64,000 nucleotides of DNA. Source: Marinobacter sp. LQ44. GTDB lineage: Bacteria; Pseudomonadota; Gammaproteobacteria; Pseudomonadales; Oleiphilaceae. Shown piece after piece: positions 27,369 through 36,787 of this stretch. Positions within the stretch are counted from its first letter, which is position 1. Every line of letters starts with the position of its first letter. The position numbers and the translations under genes were made by a program. The notes under the pieces are model-generated. The model worked only from the letters and a program-made list of their open reading frames with translations, did not search any database and was not told the origin of the DNA. The DNA lies in assembly GCF_001447155.2 (NCBI RefSeq), contig NZ_CP014754.1, positions 434,001-498,000 of the forward strand. The letters run 5' to 3'.

Positions 27369-30300
27369 TCAGGCCTCAGCCAGCGCCGCTGCCTCGTCGA
27401 CATCCACCGAAACCAGCCTCGAACAACCCGGTTCGTGCATGGTTACGCCCATCAACTGGTCCGCCATTTCCATGGCAATCTTGTTGTGGGTAATGTAGAT
27501 GAACTGTACCTGTTTGGACATCTCTTTCACCATATTGGCGTAGCGGCCAACGTTGGCATCGTCCAGCGGGGCATCTACCTCATCCAGCATACAGAAAGGT
27601 GCCGGATTGAGCTGGAAAATAGAGAATACCAGGGCAATTGCGGTCAGGGCTTTCTCGCCGCCAGATAGCAGGTGGATCGTGCTGTTTTTCTTACCAGGCG
27701 GGCGCGCCATGATCGCCACGCCGGTTTCCAACAGGTCCTCGCCGGTCAGCTCCAGATAGGCGTTACCACCACCAAACACCTTCGGGAATAACGCCTGCAG
27801 GCCACCATTAACCTGATCAAAGGTCTCCTTGAAGCGCTGGCGGGTTTCACGGTCTATCTTGCGAATGGCGGTGTCCAGGGTTTCGAGGGCTTCCATCAGG
27901 TCATTATGCTGCTCGTCCAGGTAGGTCTTGCGCTCACTCTGCACCTGGTATTCCTCAATTGCAGCCAGGTTAATCGCCCCCAACCGCTGGATACGGTTAC
28001 CAATCTTCTCCAGCTCTTCGGCCCAGCTTTTCTCATCAGCATCTTCCGGTAACTGGCCCAGCACTTCCTGGAGCTTTACATCCAGCTCTTTGAGCTGCTC
28101 AATCTGGTTACCTGACCGGATTTCCAGCGCCTGGGATTCCATCTTGAGTTTTTCCAGCCGGGCCCGAACCTCACCCACCACATGCTCGGTGCGGCTTCTG
28201 CCCTGCTCCCGCTCCCGTACTTCGCGGTCAATGTCCTCCAGGGCGTCCCTGGCGGCCGAAAGCTTGTCCTCCTCCGCCAACCGGCGCTCCAGAAGCCCCT
28301 CGAGCTGAAGTTGAAGGTCTTCCAGTGGCTCCTCTGCGCTCTCTCGGGTTTCCCGAAGCATATCCAGGCGCTCTTCCAACCGTTCTTTCTGCATTTGCAT
28401 GCGTTCAATGGTCTGTTTCAATCCATCGCGCTGGCTTTGCAGAGATTGCAGTTGCAACTGCAACTGGTGGGCATGGTCCCGGTCGTGGCGGGCTTCCTGG
28501 CGCAGCCTGTCGAGATTCTCCCGCAAGGTATCGCGCTGTTCCAGCAGGCGCTCTTTCTCTTCATCGCTGTCTTCTGTGGAAGCCAGCGCCATGTTCCATT
28601 CTTCCCTGGCGGATTCGAGATCTTCCTTCTGCTGTTCCAGGCTTCCGACCACATCTTCAATGTCATCCCGGATGCGCGCAAGGCGGGCATCAATTTGTTC
28701 AGCCCGAGCCTTCAGACCACTGACTTTCGAAGACAGGGCACCGAGTTCTCGCTCAGCGTCACTCAGACAGCTTTGAGCTGCTTCCCTTGCAGCCTCGGCG
28801 CGCTCTCCCTGTTCCTGAAGCAACTCAAGCGCTTCTACCGCCTGTTCAAGTCGCTCTTCTGCTTCCTGCAGCTGTACCTCAAGCTCGCTCACCTTCTTCT
28901 GGCGCTCAATCACGCCGATTTGACCTGCTTCGGAATCCGGCATCAATACCCAGTCACGGGCAACCCAGACCCCCTCAGGAGTAATCACGCTGTCACCAGC
29001 GGCAAAGTGGGCCCGCTGGGCCAGTGCATCTCGGGTCGAGTCTGCCGTCCCAATACCGGCAAGCAGATGACTGATGGCATCCACGCCATCCACCTTCGCC
29101 GCCAACCCGCCAGAAGGTCTTGCTTCAGTGCCCGAAGACACCAGCGCAAGGCCTTTTGGCGCGCTGTCCAGAGCGTCAACAAGGTGGTCAAATCCCGGCA
29201 ATGCAAGCCCCTGGCTGAACCGGCCAATCACCTGCTCTACCGCAAATTCCCAGCCATCTTCAATCCGCAATGCGGCGGCGACCCTGGGCGCATCCGACAA
29301 ACCGTTGTCCCGCAACCAGCCCTGCAGGGTATCGTCATGACCACCCATCTGCTCATCCAGCAAGGCCGTTTGGGAGTCCAGGGCCGCTTTCAGGCTCTGA
29401 ACCTGTTGCCGCCGCTCGGCAACAGCCTGCTCTGATTCCCGCAGCTTCTGGCGGCTCTGGTAAACGTCATCCCGCAGCGCCTGAATGCGCTCCGCAGCCT
29501 CTTCACGCTGTAACTGAAGGGTTTCCTGCTGTTCAAGCAGTTCGTCGAGCTCTGCCCGGTCCAGCTGCTCGTCCAGCAACGCCTGTTCGTCTATTAATTT
29601 GCCATGACGATTGTGCAGCTGGGCAATAGCGTCTTCCAGCGAACGGATTCGGGACTGGGCGAGTTCTGCCTGACGCCTGGCGTCGGATGAGCGGGTACTG
29701 AACTCCTCCCACCGGTGCTGCCAGTCACTCATGGCGTCTTCGGCCAGTTGGAGTTTTTCTCCAGACTCCTCCGAGCGCATGGCGAGGGCTTCCTGCTCCG
29801 GCTCGATCATGTCGAGTTCTTCCTGAATGCCTGCCAGCTTTTGCTCATCCTGCTCAAGCTCGCGGCCGAGCTCACGCTGGTTAGCCATGGCCTGATCCAG
29901 CTCTGCGGCGGTCTGACGGCTTCGCTCCCTCTGGTGCTCCAGGCTTTGTTCAATCCGGGCAATATCAGCGCCGGCTTCGTAGTATCGGGCCTGGGCCCGA
30001 TTGAAATGTTCGGTGCGTTCGTGGTGATCTTCCCGAAGCGATTCCAGGGAGGTTTCCAGATTGACCCTTTCGGTCAGCAGCTTTTCCAACTCGAGCTCGG
30101 TGTCCCGAATCTTTCCGCGCCAGGACTGTAAGTCATTATCCAGCGCCTGCCATCTCAGCACGGTGAGCTCTGCCTTTTTCTGCCGTTCTTCCTGCTTGTA
30201 GGCCTTATACTTCTCAGCCGCGGCCGCCTGCCGCTCCAGATGTTGCAACTGGCGCCCCAGCTCTTCGCGGAGGTCGGTGAGCCGTTCCAGGTTTTCCTGC

Positions 30301-30860
30301 GTCCGCTTGATCCGGTTCTCGGTCTCGCGCCGCCGCTCCTTATACTTCGAGATCCCGGCGGCTTCTTCGATATAAACCCGCAATTCTTCCGGCTTGGCCT
30401 CTATCAACCGGGAAATCATGCCCTGCTCAATAATCGCATAGCTGCGCGGGCCAAGGCCGGTGCCGAGAAACAGATCGGTAATGTCCCGGCGGCGGCACTT
30501 GGCGCCATTCAGGAAGTATTCCGATTGCCCCTCACGTGACACCCGGCGCTTGACCGAAATTTCGTTAAACTTGACGAATTCACCGGGCGCGGAGCCATCA
30601 CCGTTATCGAACACCAGTTCGATCGACGCCTGGCCAACAGGCTTGCGGGCACTGGAGCCGTTGAAGATGACGTCGGTCATGGATTCGCCGCGCAGATACT
30701 TGGCGGAACTCTCACCCATCACCCAGCGCACGGCGTCAATGATATTGGATTTACCACAACCGTTAGGGCCCACCACCGCCGTCATATTGGACGGGAATGG
30801 CACCGTCGTGGGATCAACAAACGACTTGAAGCCAGCCAGTTTGATGGACTTGAGCCTCAT
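27369..30860 (-). CDS. smc: Chromosome segregation protein SMC
   Basis: ATPase core of the bacterial condensin that organises and segregates the chromosome. N-terminal head with Walker A GPNGCGKSN (31-39); coiled coils about 165-500 and 670-1000; hinge about 510-650; C-terminal head with signature LLSGGEKALTAIAL and Walker B 'PFCMLDEVDAPLDDAN'. 1163 residues, full length. Partners scpA and scpB are 3-4 kb away in the same orientation (33830-35340). It starts directly next to the GntR-family gene (1 base apart). Confidence 0.97.
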   Translation of the reverse strand: MRLKSIKLAGFKSFVDPTTVPFPSNMTAVVGPNGCGKSNIIDAVRWVMGESSAKYLRGESMTDVIFNGSSARKPVGQASIELVFDNGDGSAPGEFVKFNEISVKRRVSREGQSEYFLNGAKCRRRDITDLFLGTGLGPRSYAIIEQGMISRLIEAKPEELRVYIEEAAGISKYKERRRETENRIKRTQENLERLTDLREELGRQLQHLERQAAAAEKYKAYKQEERQKKAELTVLRWQALDNDLQSWRGKIRDTELELEKLLTERVNLETSLESLREDHHERTEHFNRAQARYYEAGADIARIEQSLEHQRERSRQTAAELDQAMANQRELGRELEQDEQKLAGIQEELDMIEPEQEALAMRSEESGEKLQLAEDAMSDWQHRWEEFSTRSSDARRQAELAQSRIRSLEDAIAQLHNRHGKLIDEQALLDEQLDRAELDELLEQQETLQLQREEAAERIQALRDDVYQSRQKLRESEQAVAERRQQVQSLKAALDSQTALLDEQMGGHDDTLQGWLRDNGLSDAPRVAAALRIEDGWEFAVEQVIGRFSQGLALPGFDHLVDALDSAPKGLALVSSGTEARPSGGLAAKVDGVDAISHLLAGIGTADSTRDALAQRAHFAAGDSVITPEGVWVARDWVLMPDSEAGQIGVIERQKKVSELEVQLQEAEERLEQAVEALELLQEQGERAEAAREAAQSCLSDAERELGALSSKVSGLKARAEQIDARLARIRDDIEDVVGSLEQQKEDLESAREEWNMALASTEDSDEEKERLLEQRDTLRENLDRLRQEARHDRDHAHQLQLQLQSLQSQRDGLKQTIERMQMQKERLEERLDMLRETRESAEEPLEDLQLQLEGLLERRLAEEDKLSAARDALEDIDREVREREQGRSRTEHVVGEVRARLEKLKMESQALEIRSGNQIEQLKELDVKLQEVLGQLPEDADEKSWAEELEKIGNRIQRLGAINLAAIEEYQVQSERKTYLDEQHNDLMEALETLDTAIRKIDRETRQRFKETFDQVNGGLQALFPKVFGGGNAYLELTGEDLLETGVAIMARPPGKKNSTIHLLSGGEKALTAIALVFSIFQLNPAPFCMLDEVDAPLDDANVGRYANMVKEMSKQVQFIYITHNKIAMEMADQLMGVTMHEPGCSRLVSVDVDEAAALAEA

Positions 30861-30861
30861 A

Positions 30862-31542
30862 TCAGGCGCTCTCCTCCGTGAGAATGCTCAAAACCTGTGC
30901 TCTCTGGTGTTCACCGAAATCCTTGATAACCCGCTCCAGGAGAGCCGAATCGCCCTTAACCGCCGCATCCGCCAGATGCCGGAAGAAAGTGCCTGTTTCG
31001 GCGATCTCGCTTCTGAAATGCTCAAGGGCAACGTAATAGGTGCGGCTGATGGCGGGCCTGAAATTCTCAAGGGTTTCTTCAAGAAACGGATTTTCGACCA
31101 ATCGGTAGGCGTAACGCATGACGCCGAAGCCGGCGTCTATGACCTGTTCTGCGGCATCGCTGGCGTTGGAATTGAGAGCATCAATGACCGCCTGTAGCTC
31201 CTTGACCTGGCTCATCACGCCACCAAGCTCGGAACCGGACCAGCGCTCCAGCACTTTTCGCCCAAGCATGCATAGCAGATCGATGTAGATATCATAAAGG
31301 GCGTTGACCGAACCCGGTGTCAGGTCAGACACTACCGCCCCCCGGCGCGGAAAGATTTCCACCAGGTGGCGGCGCTCGAGTATGAGCAGCGCTTCACGCA
31401 CCGAGCCACGGCTGACATTCAGCTCGCCGGCCACCTTCAGTTCCTGAATCCGCTCCCCCGGCTTGAGATCACGAATGATGATCCGTTGCCCGATATGCTG
31501 CGCGATTTGCTCCGAAAGGCTCTCCGGTGCCTGAAATCTCAT
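30862..31542 (-). CDS. GntR-family transcriptional regulator (FCD type)
   Basis: 226 residues: N-terminal GntR winged helix-turn-helix ('GERIQELKVAGELNVSRGSVREALLILERRHLVEI' region) and an all-helical C-terminal ligand domain of the FCD type. FCD regulators usually bind organic or fatty acids. It ends 1 base before smc, an arrangement known from pseudomonads. In the 194-base upstream region a TGTCTGACA palindrome (31621-31629) resembles half-sites used by this subfamily and could be its operator; that is speculative. The effector is unknown. Confidence 0.9.
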   Translation of the reverse strand: MRFQAPESLSEQIAQHIGQRIIIRDLKPGERIQELKVAGELNVSRGSVREALLILERRHLVEIFPRRGAVVSDLTPGSVNALYDIYIDLLCMLGRKVLERWSGSELGGVMSQVKELQAVIDALNSNASDAAEQVIDAGFGVMRYAYRLVENPFLEETLENFRPAISRTYYVALEHFRSEIAETGTFFRHLADAAVKGDSALLERVIKDFGEHQRAQVLSILTEESA

Positions 31543-31736
31543 AAACCTGATGCTCTCTTGTTATGACAGGACATGGTCAAGCGCAGAAGTTTATCACAGC
31601 CTCTGGCCAGCCCCACCCCTTGTCTGACATTTTGATTGCAGGTTTTGCACCAGCGGCAATGCCCTGCCGGAAAAATGGCGCTTCCGGACAATCTGATCAG
31701 AAAAACCTCAAAAAGAAATGAATAAAGCACCATAGC

Positions 31737-32753
31737 GTGCTGTTTATATTGATGTTAATTCCGGTGGCATGGTTCGTGCTTATACCTCTGAAACTATACC
31801 CGATTCCAGAAGCAGAGCGAGCCATTGTGAAAAACCTGACTTCGATTCAGCAGCCAAAGACGCAGCCGGCCAGGCTTGCCGCCCTGAAGCAGTCGTTTCA
31901 TGACTGGAATCAGTCCCCTGATGTTCTCACTAAGCTGTCCAAACGGCTGTCTACCACCCTGTCACTGGAAACCCAACTGGGTATCATCGCAGAGGAGATT
32001 GCCCAAACCATTCCGTTTGATGCCCTTAACTACCGGCATCGGATTGCCCGACAGGATTTTGTGTTTTCAACCGGCATGGGTGGCCCCCATCGCTGCGAAT
32101 ACCGTCTCACGCTGGAGGGTAGTTACTATGGCACGCTCGCCTTTCACCGCCGGCACAAATTTACCGACGAAGAACTTAATGGCCTGGAGATGATGCTCTC
32201 GGCAGCCATCTGCCCACTGCGCAATGCCTGTCAGCACATCGCCATTGAGCAAGCCGCGCTGACCGACGCCCTGACCGGCATCGGCAACAAACGAGCCCTT
32301 GACGAAGCGCTGCTGCGGGCAAGCGCCCTGGCCGACCGGCACGGCGCACCCTGGAGCCTGATTCTGTGCGACCTGGACCACTTCAAGTTGATTAATGATA
32401 ACCACGGCCATGTGGTTGGGGATCATATCCTGACCAGAACCGCAGAGAAGCTGGAACAAGCCATTCGAAATTCAGACACAGTGTATCGATTTGGCGGGGA
32501 AGAGTTTGCCGTATTACTACCACACACCAATGAGCAGGAAGCAAGGGAGGTTGCCGAACGTATTCGCCTGGCGATCGAGACGATTCGAGTGGACGGTGGT
32601 GAGACGCCGCTGACGGTTACCGGCAGTTGCGGTGTGGCAACCCACCTTGTTGACGAGCCGCAGGAGCAGTGGCTGGCCCGTGCGGACGAAGCCCTCTACC
32701 GGGCGAAGGCCCAGGGCCGAAACTGCACCCGGGTTTTCGCCAGCATTTCCTGA
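31737..32753 (+). CDS. Diguanylate cyclase (GGDEF domain), membrane-anchored
   Basis: Synthesises c-di-GMP from two GTP. The C-terminal GGDEF domain (about 180-335) has the active-site motif GGEEF and, five residues upstream, an RxxD inhibitory site (RNSD), so product inhibition is expected. The N-terminus has one hydrophobic segment ('LFILMLIPVAWFVLIPL') and a GAF-like middle region (about 55-165). The start is unclear: the frame opens with GTG at 31737 without a clear ribosome site, ATG 31752 is next, and a five-codon ORF (31718-31735) ends one base before the GTG. Convergent with rluB. Confidence 0.9.
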   Translation: MLFILMLIPVAWFVLIPLKLYPIPEAERAIVKNLTSIQQPKTQPARLAALKQSFHDWNQSPDVLTKLSKRLSTTLSLETQLGIIAEEIAQTIPFDALNYRHRIARQDFVFSTGMGGPHRCEYRLTLEGSYYGTLAFHRRHKFTDEELNGLEMMLSAAICPLRNACQHIAIEQAALTDALTGIGNKRALDEALLRASALADRHGAPWSLILCDLDHFKLINDNHGHVVGDHILTRTAEKLEQAIRNSDTVYRFGGEEFAVLLPHTNEQEAREVAERIRLAIETIRVDGGETPLTVTGSCGVATHLVDEPQEQWLARADEALYRAKAQGRNCTRVFASIS

Positions 32754-32768
32754 CCGAAAATCGGGTGC

Positions 32769-33791
32769 TTAGTCGCCCCGATTGTTACGAGCCGGCTTCT
32801 TTGCGCCTGACCTTGCTTTACGATCATCGCGCTTGGGCCTGGCGGGTGCAGAGTCACTGACCTGCCAGGTCCCCTTACGGGCACGCTGCAGGGATTTCCC
32901 GGGACTTTTTCGCCGCCTGCGATCGTGAGCCGCCTGCTCACCGGGGGTCTTTTGCGGGATATCCACCGCAGACAGCCCGACAGCCTTACTCAGGGCATCC
33001 ACACCTTTCTGATCCAGCTCTTCCCATTTGCCCAGGGTAAGACGGCTTGGCAGGAAAATTGGCCCATAGCGCACCCGCTTGAGCCTGCTGACCCTAACTC
33101 CCTGGGACTCCCACAGGCGCCTGACTTCTCGGTTCCGCCCTTCCATCAGGGTCACGTGGAACCACTGGTTGATGCCGCTGCCGCCAGCGGGAGCCAGGTC
33201 GGAGAACTTGGCCATGCCGTCATCCAGCAACACGCCTTCCAGCAAACGCTGCTGCATGGCGTCGTCTACCTCACCGAATACCCGCACGGCGTATTCCCGG
33301 TCAATCTGGCTAGACGGGTGCATCAACCGGTTGGCAAGCTCGCCGTCGGTTGTGAACAACACCAGGCCGGTGGTATTGATATCCAACCGCCCGATGGCAA
33401 TCCAGCGCTGGTCCTTCAGGCGCGGCAAGCGGTCAAATACCGTTGGCCTGCCTTCCGGATCTTTCCGGGTGGTGACTTCGCCCTCGGGCTTGTTGTAAAT
33501 CAGCACCCTACGAACCACCTGGGCGGCGGCTGACACATCCAGCTGCTCTCCATCCAGCTCAAAACGGTCGTCCGTAGTGGCTTTCTGGCCCGGCTCCGCC
33601 GGCTGGCCGTTAACCTGTAACCGCCCGGATTCCATCCACCCCTCAATCTCCCGGCGCGACCCAACACCCGCTCTTGAGAGCAGTTTCTGAATACGTTCAG
33701 GGCCAGCGCCCAGGGATTTGTCGCCCTGTGACGCTCGGGATCTGGTACCTGGCTTTCCAGGGCCTTGTTTTCCGGGGCTAGATGCCGCCAT
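32769..33791 (-). CDS. rluB: 23S rRNA pseudouridine(2605) synthase RluB
   Basis: Pseudouridine synthase of the RsuA family. An S4 RNA-binding domain (about 33-80, 'RIQKLLSRAGVGSRREIEGW') is followed by the catalytic domain with the signature GRLDINTTGLVLFTTDG (catalytic D137). A basic, Lys/Arg/Pro-rich tail (about 280-340) is common in RluB and absent from RsuA and RluE. The order scpA-scpB-rluB is widely conserved. Modification of 23S position 2605 is inferred from the family. Confidence 0.93.
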   Translation of the reverse strand: MAASSPGKQGPGKPGTRSRASQGDKSLGAGPERIQKLLSRAGVGSRREIEGWMESGRLQVNGQPAEPGQKATTDDRFELDGEQLDVSAAAQVVRRVLIYNKPEGEVTTRKDPEGRPTVFDRLPRLKDQRWIAIGRLDINTTGLVLFTTDGELANRLMHPSSQIDREYAVRVFGEVDDAMQQRLLEGVLLDDGMAKFSDLAPAGGSGINQWFHVTLMEGRNREVRRLWESQGVRVSRLKRVRYGPIFLPSRLTLGKWEELDQKGVDALSKAVGLSAVDIPQKTPGEQAAHDRRRRKSPGKSLQRARKGTWQVSDSAPARPKRDDRKARSGAKKPARNNRGD

Positions 33792-33829
33792 GTAATACGT
33801 CCTTACCGATTAACCGATGTCTTCTGACA

Positions 33830-34498
33830 TCAGTGAAGTGTCTGTTCCGATTCAGCAGTCTGGTTGTCTCCGGGTTGTCCGGGGTCGTCACTGCTGCCAT
33901 TTTGGGATGATTCAAACTGAATCTCCCCCTGTATATTTCGTTCGATCTCCCGGCCAATTTCCTCGAGATCACGAACCTCAGACAGCGGTGGCAACTCATC
34001 CAGCCCTGTCAGGTTAAAGTAATCCAGAAACTGTCGGGTGGTGGCGTACATTGCAGGGCGACCCGGCACGTCACGATGGCCAACAACCCTTACCCACTCT
34101 CGCTCAAGCAGGGTACGAATGATATTGCTGCTTACCGTAACACCGCGAATATCTTCAATTTCACCCCGGGTGATTGGCTGCCGATAGGCAATCAGGGCCA
34201 GGGTTTCGAGCAGTGCCCGGGAATACCGCTGGGGTTTTTCCTCGAACAAGCGACCAACCCAGGGTGCCAGTTCTTCCCTCACCTGTAGGCGGTAGCCGCT
34301 GGCCACCTTCTTCAACTCAAAACCTCGCCCCTCGCAGGCTTTGTCCAGCTGCACCAGCACGTGCTCCATCACCTGGCGGGATGGCCGCTCGTCTTCCACA
34401 AACAATTCTCTGAGCTGTTCCAGCGACAGGGGCTTTCCAGCCGCCAGCAGGGCCGCTTCGGCAATCGCCTGAACACGCGCAAGATGTTCTTCGTTCAT
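33830..34498 (-). CDS. scpB: Segregation and condensation protein B
   Basis: Dimeric kleisin-interacting subunit of SMC-ScpAB. 222 residues with two winged-helix domains ('ALLAAGKPLSLEQLRELF', 'ALLETLALIAYRQPITRGEIEDIRGV', the signature of ScpB) and an acidic/Gln-rich disordered tail from about 180. It lies 14 bases after scpA and is read with it. Confidence 0.95.
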   Translation of the reverse strand: MNEEHLARVQAIAEAALLAAGKPLSLEQLRELFVEDERPSRQVMEHVLVQLDKACEGRGFELKKVASGYRLQVREELAPWVGRLFEEKPQRYSRALLETLALIAYRQPITRGEIEDIRGVTVSSNIIRTLLEREWVRVVGHRDVPGRPAMYATTRQFLDYFNLTGLDELPPLSEVRDLEEIGREIERNIQGEIQFESSQNGSSDDPGQPGDNQTAESEQTLH

Positions 34499-34512
34499 AA
34501 TCTGGCCTTCAC

Positions 34513-35340
34513 CTAGCTGGCAGCCCGGGCACGCACGTGAATCGGGCCCAGCACCTCTGCCTGTACAATTTCAATCAGCTGCTCTTTCACCAGTTCAAGC
34601 GTTGCGAGGAACGTCACCACCACACCAAGACGCCCTTCCTCTATGGTAAACAGGCTTTCGAACGTGACAAACCGGTCGCCCTGGAGCACCGAGAGAATGT
34701 GGGACATTCGCTCGCGGGTAGACAACCGCTCTTTCTCAACATGGTGACTGGTGAAAAGGTCTGCCCGTTTCAGAACGCCATGCAAAGCCAACAAAAGCTC
34801 CCGCATATCCACTTCCGGGTGGGGCTGAGACGAAGGCAGCTTCGGCAAGGCAGCTGACGCTGCAAAAATCTCACGCTCCATACGCGGCATTTCATCGATA
34901 TCTTCGGCAGCCTTCTTGAACCGCTCATACTGCTGCAGGCGACGAATCAACTCGGCCCTTGGGTCGAGTTCCTCGTCGTCGTCTGTTTCATGGCGGGGCA
35001 GCAGCATTCGAGACTTGATCTCTGCCAACGTGGCCGCCATCACCAGATATTCCGCCGCCAGCTCAAAGCGCATGGCCTCAACGGCGCCGATGTAGTCCAT
35101 GTACTGGCGGGTAATTTCACTCACATCAATATCAAGGATGTTCATGTTTTGCCGGCGTATCAGATACAGCAGCAAATCAAGGGGCCCCTCGAAAGCCTCC
35201 AGAAACACCGCCAGAGCATCAGGAGGAATGTAGAGATCCTTGGGAAGATCCACCAACGGCTTTCCGGAAACCAGAGCCAGAGGCACCTGCTCGCCGGCCT
35301 CGGCCGGGGCCCGTGTCAACTCGTCAGTCTCGTCCGTCAT
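34513..35340 (-). CDS. scpA: Segregation and condensation protein A (kleisin)
   Basis: Kleisin that bridges the SMC heads. After an acidic lead, the N-terminal motif 'LEAFEGPLDLLLYLIRRQNMNILDI' and 'YLVMAATLAEIKSRMLLP' identify the family; a C-terminal winged helix ends the protein. Start set at ATG 35340 with GGAGA upstream (275 aa); the frame stays open to 35535 but that part overlaps trpS in another frame. Lies 37 bases after trpS and directly upstream of scpB. Confidence 0.94.
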   Translation of the reverse strand: MTDETDELTRAPAEAGEQVPLALVSGKPLVDLPKDLYIPPDALAVFLEAFEGPLDLLLYLIRRQNMNILDIDVSEITRQYMDYIGAVEAMRFELAAEYLVMAATLAEIKSRMLLPRHETDDDEELDPRAELIRRLQQYERFKKAAEDIDEMPRMEREIFAASAALPKLPSSQPHPEVDMRELLLALHGVLKRADLFTSHHVEKERLSTRERMSHILSVLQGDRFVTFESLFTIEEGRLGVVVTFLATLELVKEQLIEIVQAEVLGPIHVRARAAS

Positions 35341-35377
35341 GGTCTCTCCAGCCGTTGGCAGTGGCAACAGGGGAAAC

Positions 35378-36592
35378 TCAGCGGTAGCTGAGTCCCATGG
35401 CAGCGCGAACTTCTTCCAGGGTGTCGCGGGCGGCATCCCGTGCGTGTTCTCGACCTTCTTCCAGAATGGAACGAACCACATCCGGATTTTTCTCGTATTC
35501 CCGAGCCCGCTCGTGGAGCGGCCGCTGCTCTTCAATCACCGCATCAATCAATGGCTTTTTGCAATCCAGACAACCAATGCCTGCACTGCGACAGCCTTGT
35601 TGTACCCACTCACAGGTCTCGGCATCTGAGTACACTTTATGCATACTCCAGACCGGACATTTTTCAGGATCTCCCGGATCGGTCCGGCGCACGCGCTGCG
35701 GGTCGGTCTGCATGGTGCGGATTTTCTGGGAAACGCTGTCTGGCTCTTCGCGCAGGCCGATGTAGTTGTTGTAGGACTTGGACATCTTCTGGCCATCCAG
35801 CCCCGGCATCTTCGATTCCGGGGTCAACAACGGCTGGGGCTCTGGCAGGATTACCTTGCCGCCGCCTTCGATATAGCCGTACAAACGCTCCCGGTCGCCC
35901 AGGGAAATGTTCTGCTGCTCTTTCAACAGTGCCCGTGCGGTTTCCAGGGCCTCCATGTTGCCCTCTTCCTGATAGCGCTTCTTCAGATTGCGGTAGAGTT
36001 TGGCGTTTTTCTTGCCCATTTTGACGATGGCCGCCTCGGCCTGCTCTTCAAAGCCGGGCTCGCGACCATAGATGTGGTTGAAACGGCGAGCGATTTCCCG
36101 AGTAATTTCCACATGGGACACCTGATCAGCACCCACCGGTACCTTGCCGGCCCGATACATCAGGATATCCGCGGTCTGAAGCAACGGATAACCGAGAAAC
36201 CCGTAAGTTGCCAGGTCTTTCTCCCGCAGCTTTTCCTGCTGATCCTTGTACGTGGGAATACGCTCCAGCCAGCCCAGCGGCGTAATCATCGAGAGCAACA
36301 GGTGCAGCTCCGCATGCTCAGGCACCTGAGACTGAATGAACATGGTCGACGACCCCGGGTTGACACCCGCGGCCAACCAGTCGATAACCATGTCCCACAC
36401 GCTTTGCTGAATTCCGGAGGTGTCATCGTATTGCGTGGTCAGGGCATGCCAGTCTGCCACGAAGAAGAAGCACTCATACTCGTGCTGGAGTTTCACCCAG
36501 TTTTTCAGCACACCGTGATAGTGGCCGAGGTGAAGCTTGCCGGTCGGTCGCATACCGGACAAAACCCTTTGCTGGGAATCTACAGAACTCAA
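35378..36592 (-). CDS. trpS: Tryptophanyl-tRNA synthetase
   Basis: Charges tRNA-Trp. Class I motifs: HIGH-like TGKLHLGHYHG (17-27) and KMSKS within GLDGQKMSKSYN (about 266). At 404 residues it belongs to the longer TrpS type found in Pseudomonas and relatives, with an extra insertion between about 185 and 215. The start codon is TTG at 36592, backed by AGGAG eight bases upstream; the other upstream candidate (GTG) is blocked by a stop. First gene of trpS-scpA-scpB-rluB. Confidence 0.95.
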   Translation of the reverse strand: MSSVDSQQRVLSGMRPTGKLHLGHYHGVLKNWVKLQHEYECFFFVADWHALTTQYDDTSGIQQSVWDMVIDWLAAGVNPGSSTMFIQSQVPEHAELHLLLSMITPLGWLERIPTYKDQQEKLREKDLATYGFLGYPLLQTADILMYRAGKVPVGADQVSHVEITREIARRFNHIYGREPGFEEQAEAAIVKMGKKNAKLYRNLKKRYQEEGNMEALETARALLKEQQNISLGDRERLYGYIEGGGKVILPEPQPLLTPESKMPGLDGQKMSKSYNNYIGLREEPDSVSQKIRTMQTDPQRVRRTDPGDPEKCPVWSMHKVYSDAETCEWVQQGCRSAGIGCLDCKKPLIDAVIEEQRPLHERAREYEKNPDVVRSILEEGREHARDAARDTLEEVRAAMGLSYR

Positions 36593-36733
36593 AGCACGAA
36601 CTCCTTATTTCTGTTTATTAGGCGCCCGGTTTCACCACCGGAGGTGGTTCGGGAAATCAGGCTGACCGGGCATTATAGTCTTTACACCTCGCTGCGTTAA
36701 GCAAAGCGGTAGAAAACACCGGTGCCATAACGC

Positions 36734-36768
36734 AAAACCCCCGGAATTCTCTCGAATCCGGGGGTTTT
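36734..36768. terminator. Terminator downstream of sucCD
   Basis: AAAACCCCCGGA / TCCGGGGGTTTT, 12-base perfect arms around an 11-base loop. On the minus strand it follows the sucD stop by about 20 bases and ends in TTTT, closing the sdh-suc gene block. A-T flanks on both sides allow some bidirectional use. Confidence 0.92.
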
Positions 36769-36787
36769 GGTGAAGCTTATGGCAAGT

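Noticed and set aside
31621..31629. TGTCTGACA as a proven GntR operator
   Set aside because: A single short palindrome; the family consensus is only partly met and there is no second copy, so it is mentioned only as a candidate in the regulator entry.
35341..35535. N-terminal extension of scpA overlapping trpS
   Set aside because: ATG 35340 has a good ribosome site and begins the family-like protein; the upstream part is the trpS 3' end in another frame.
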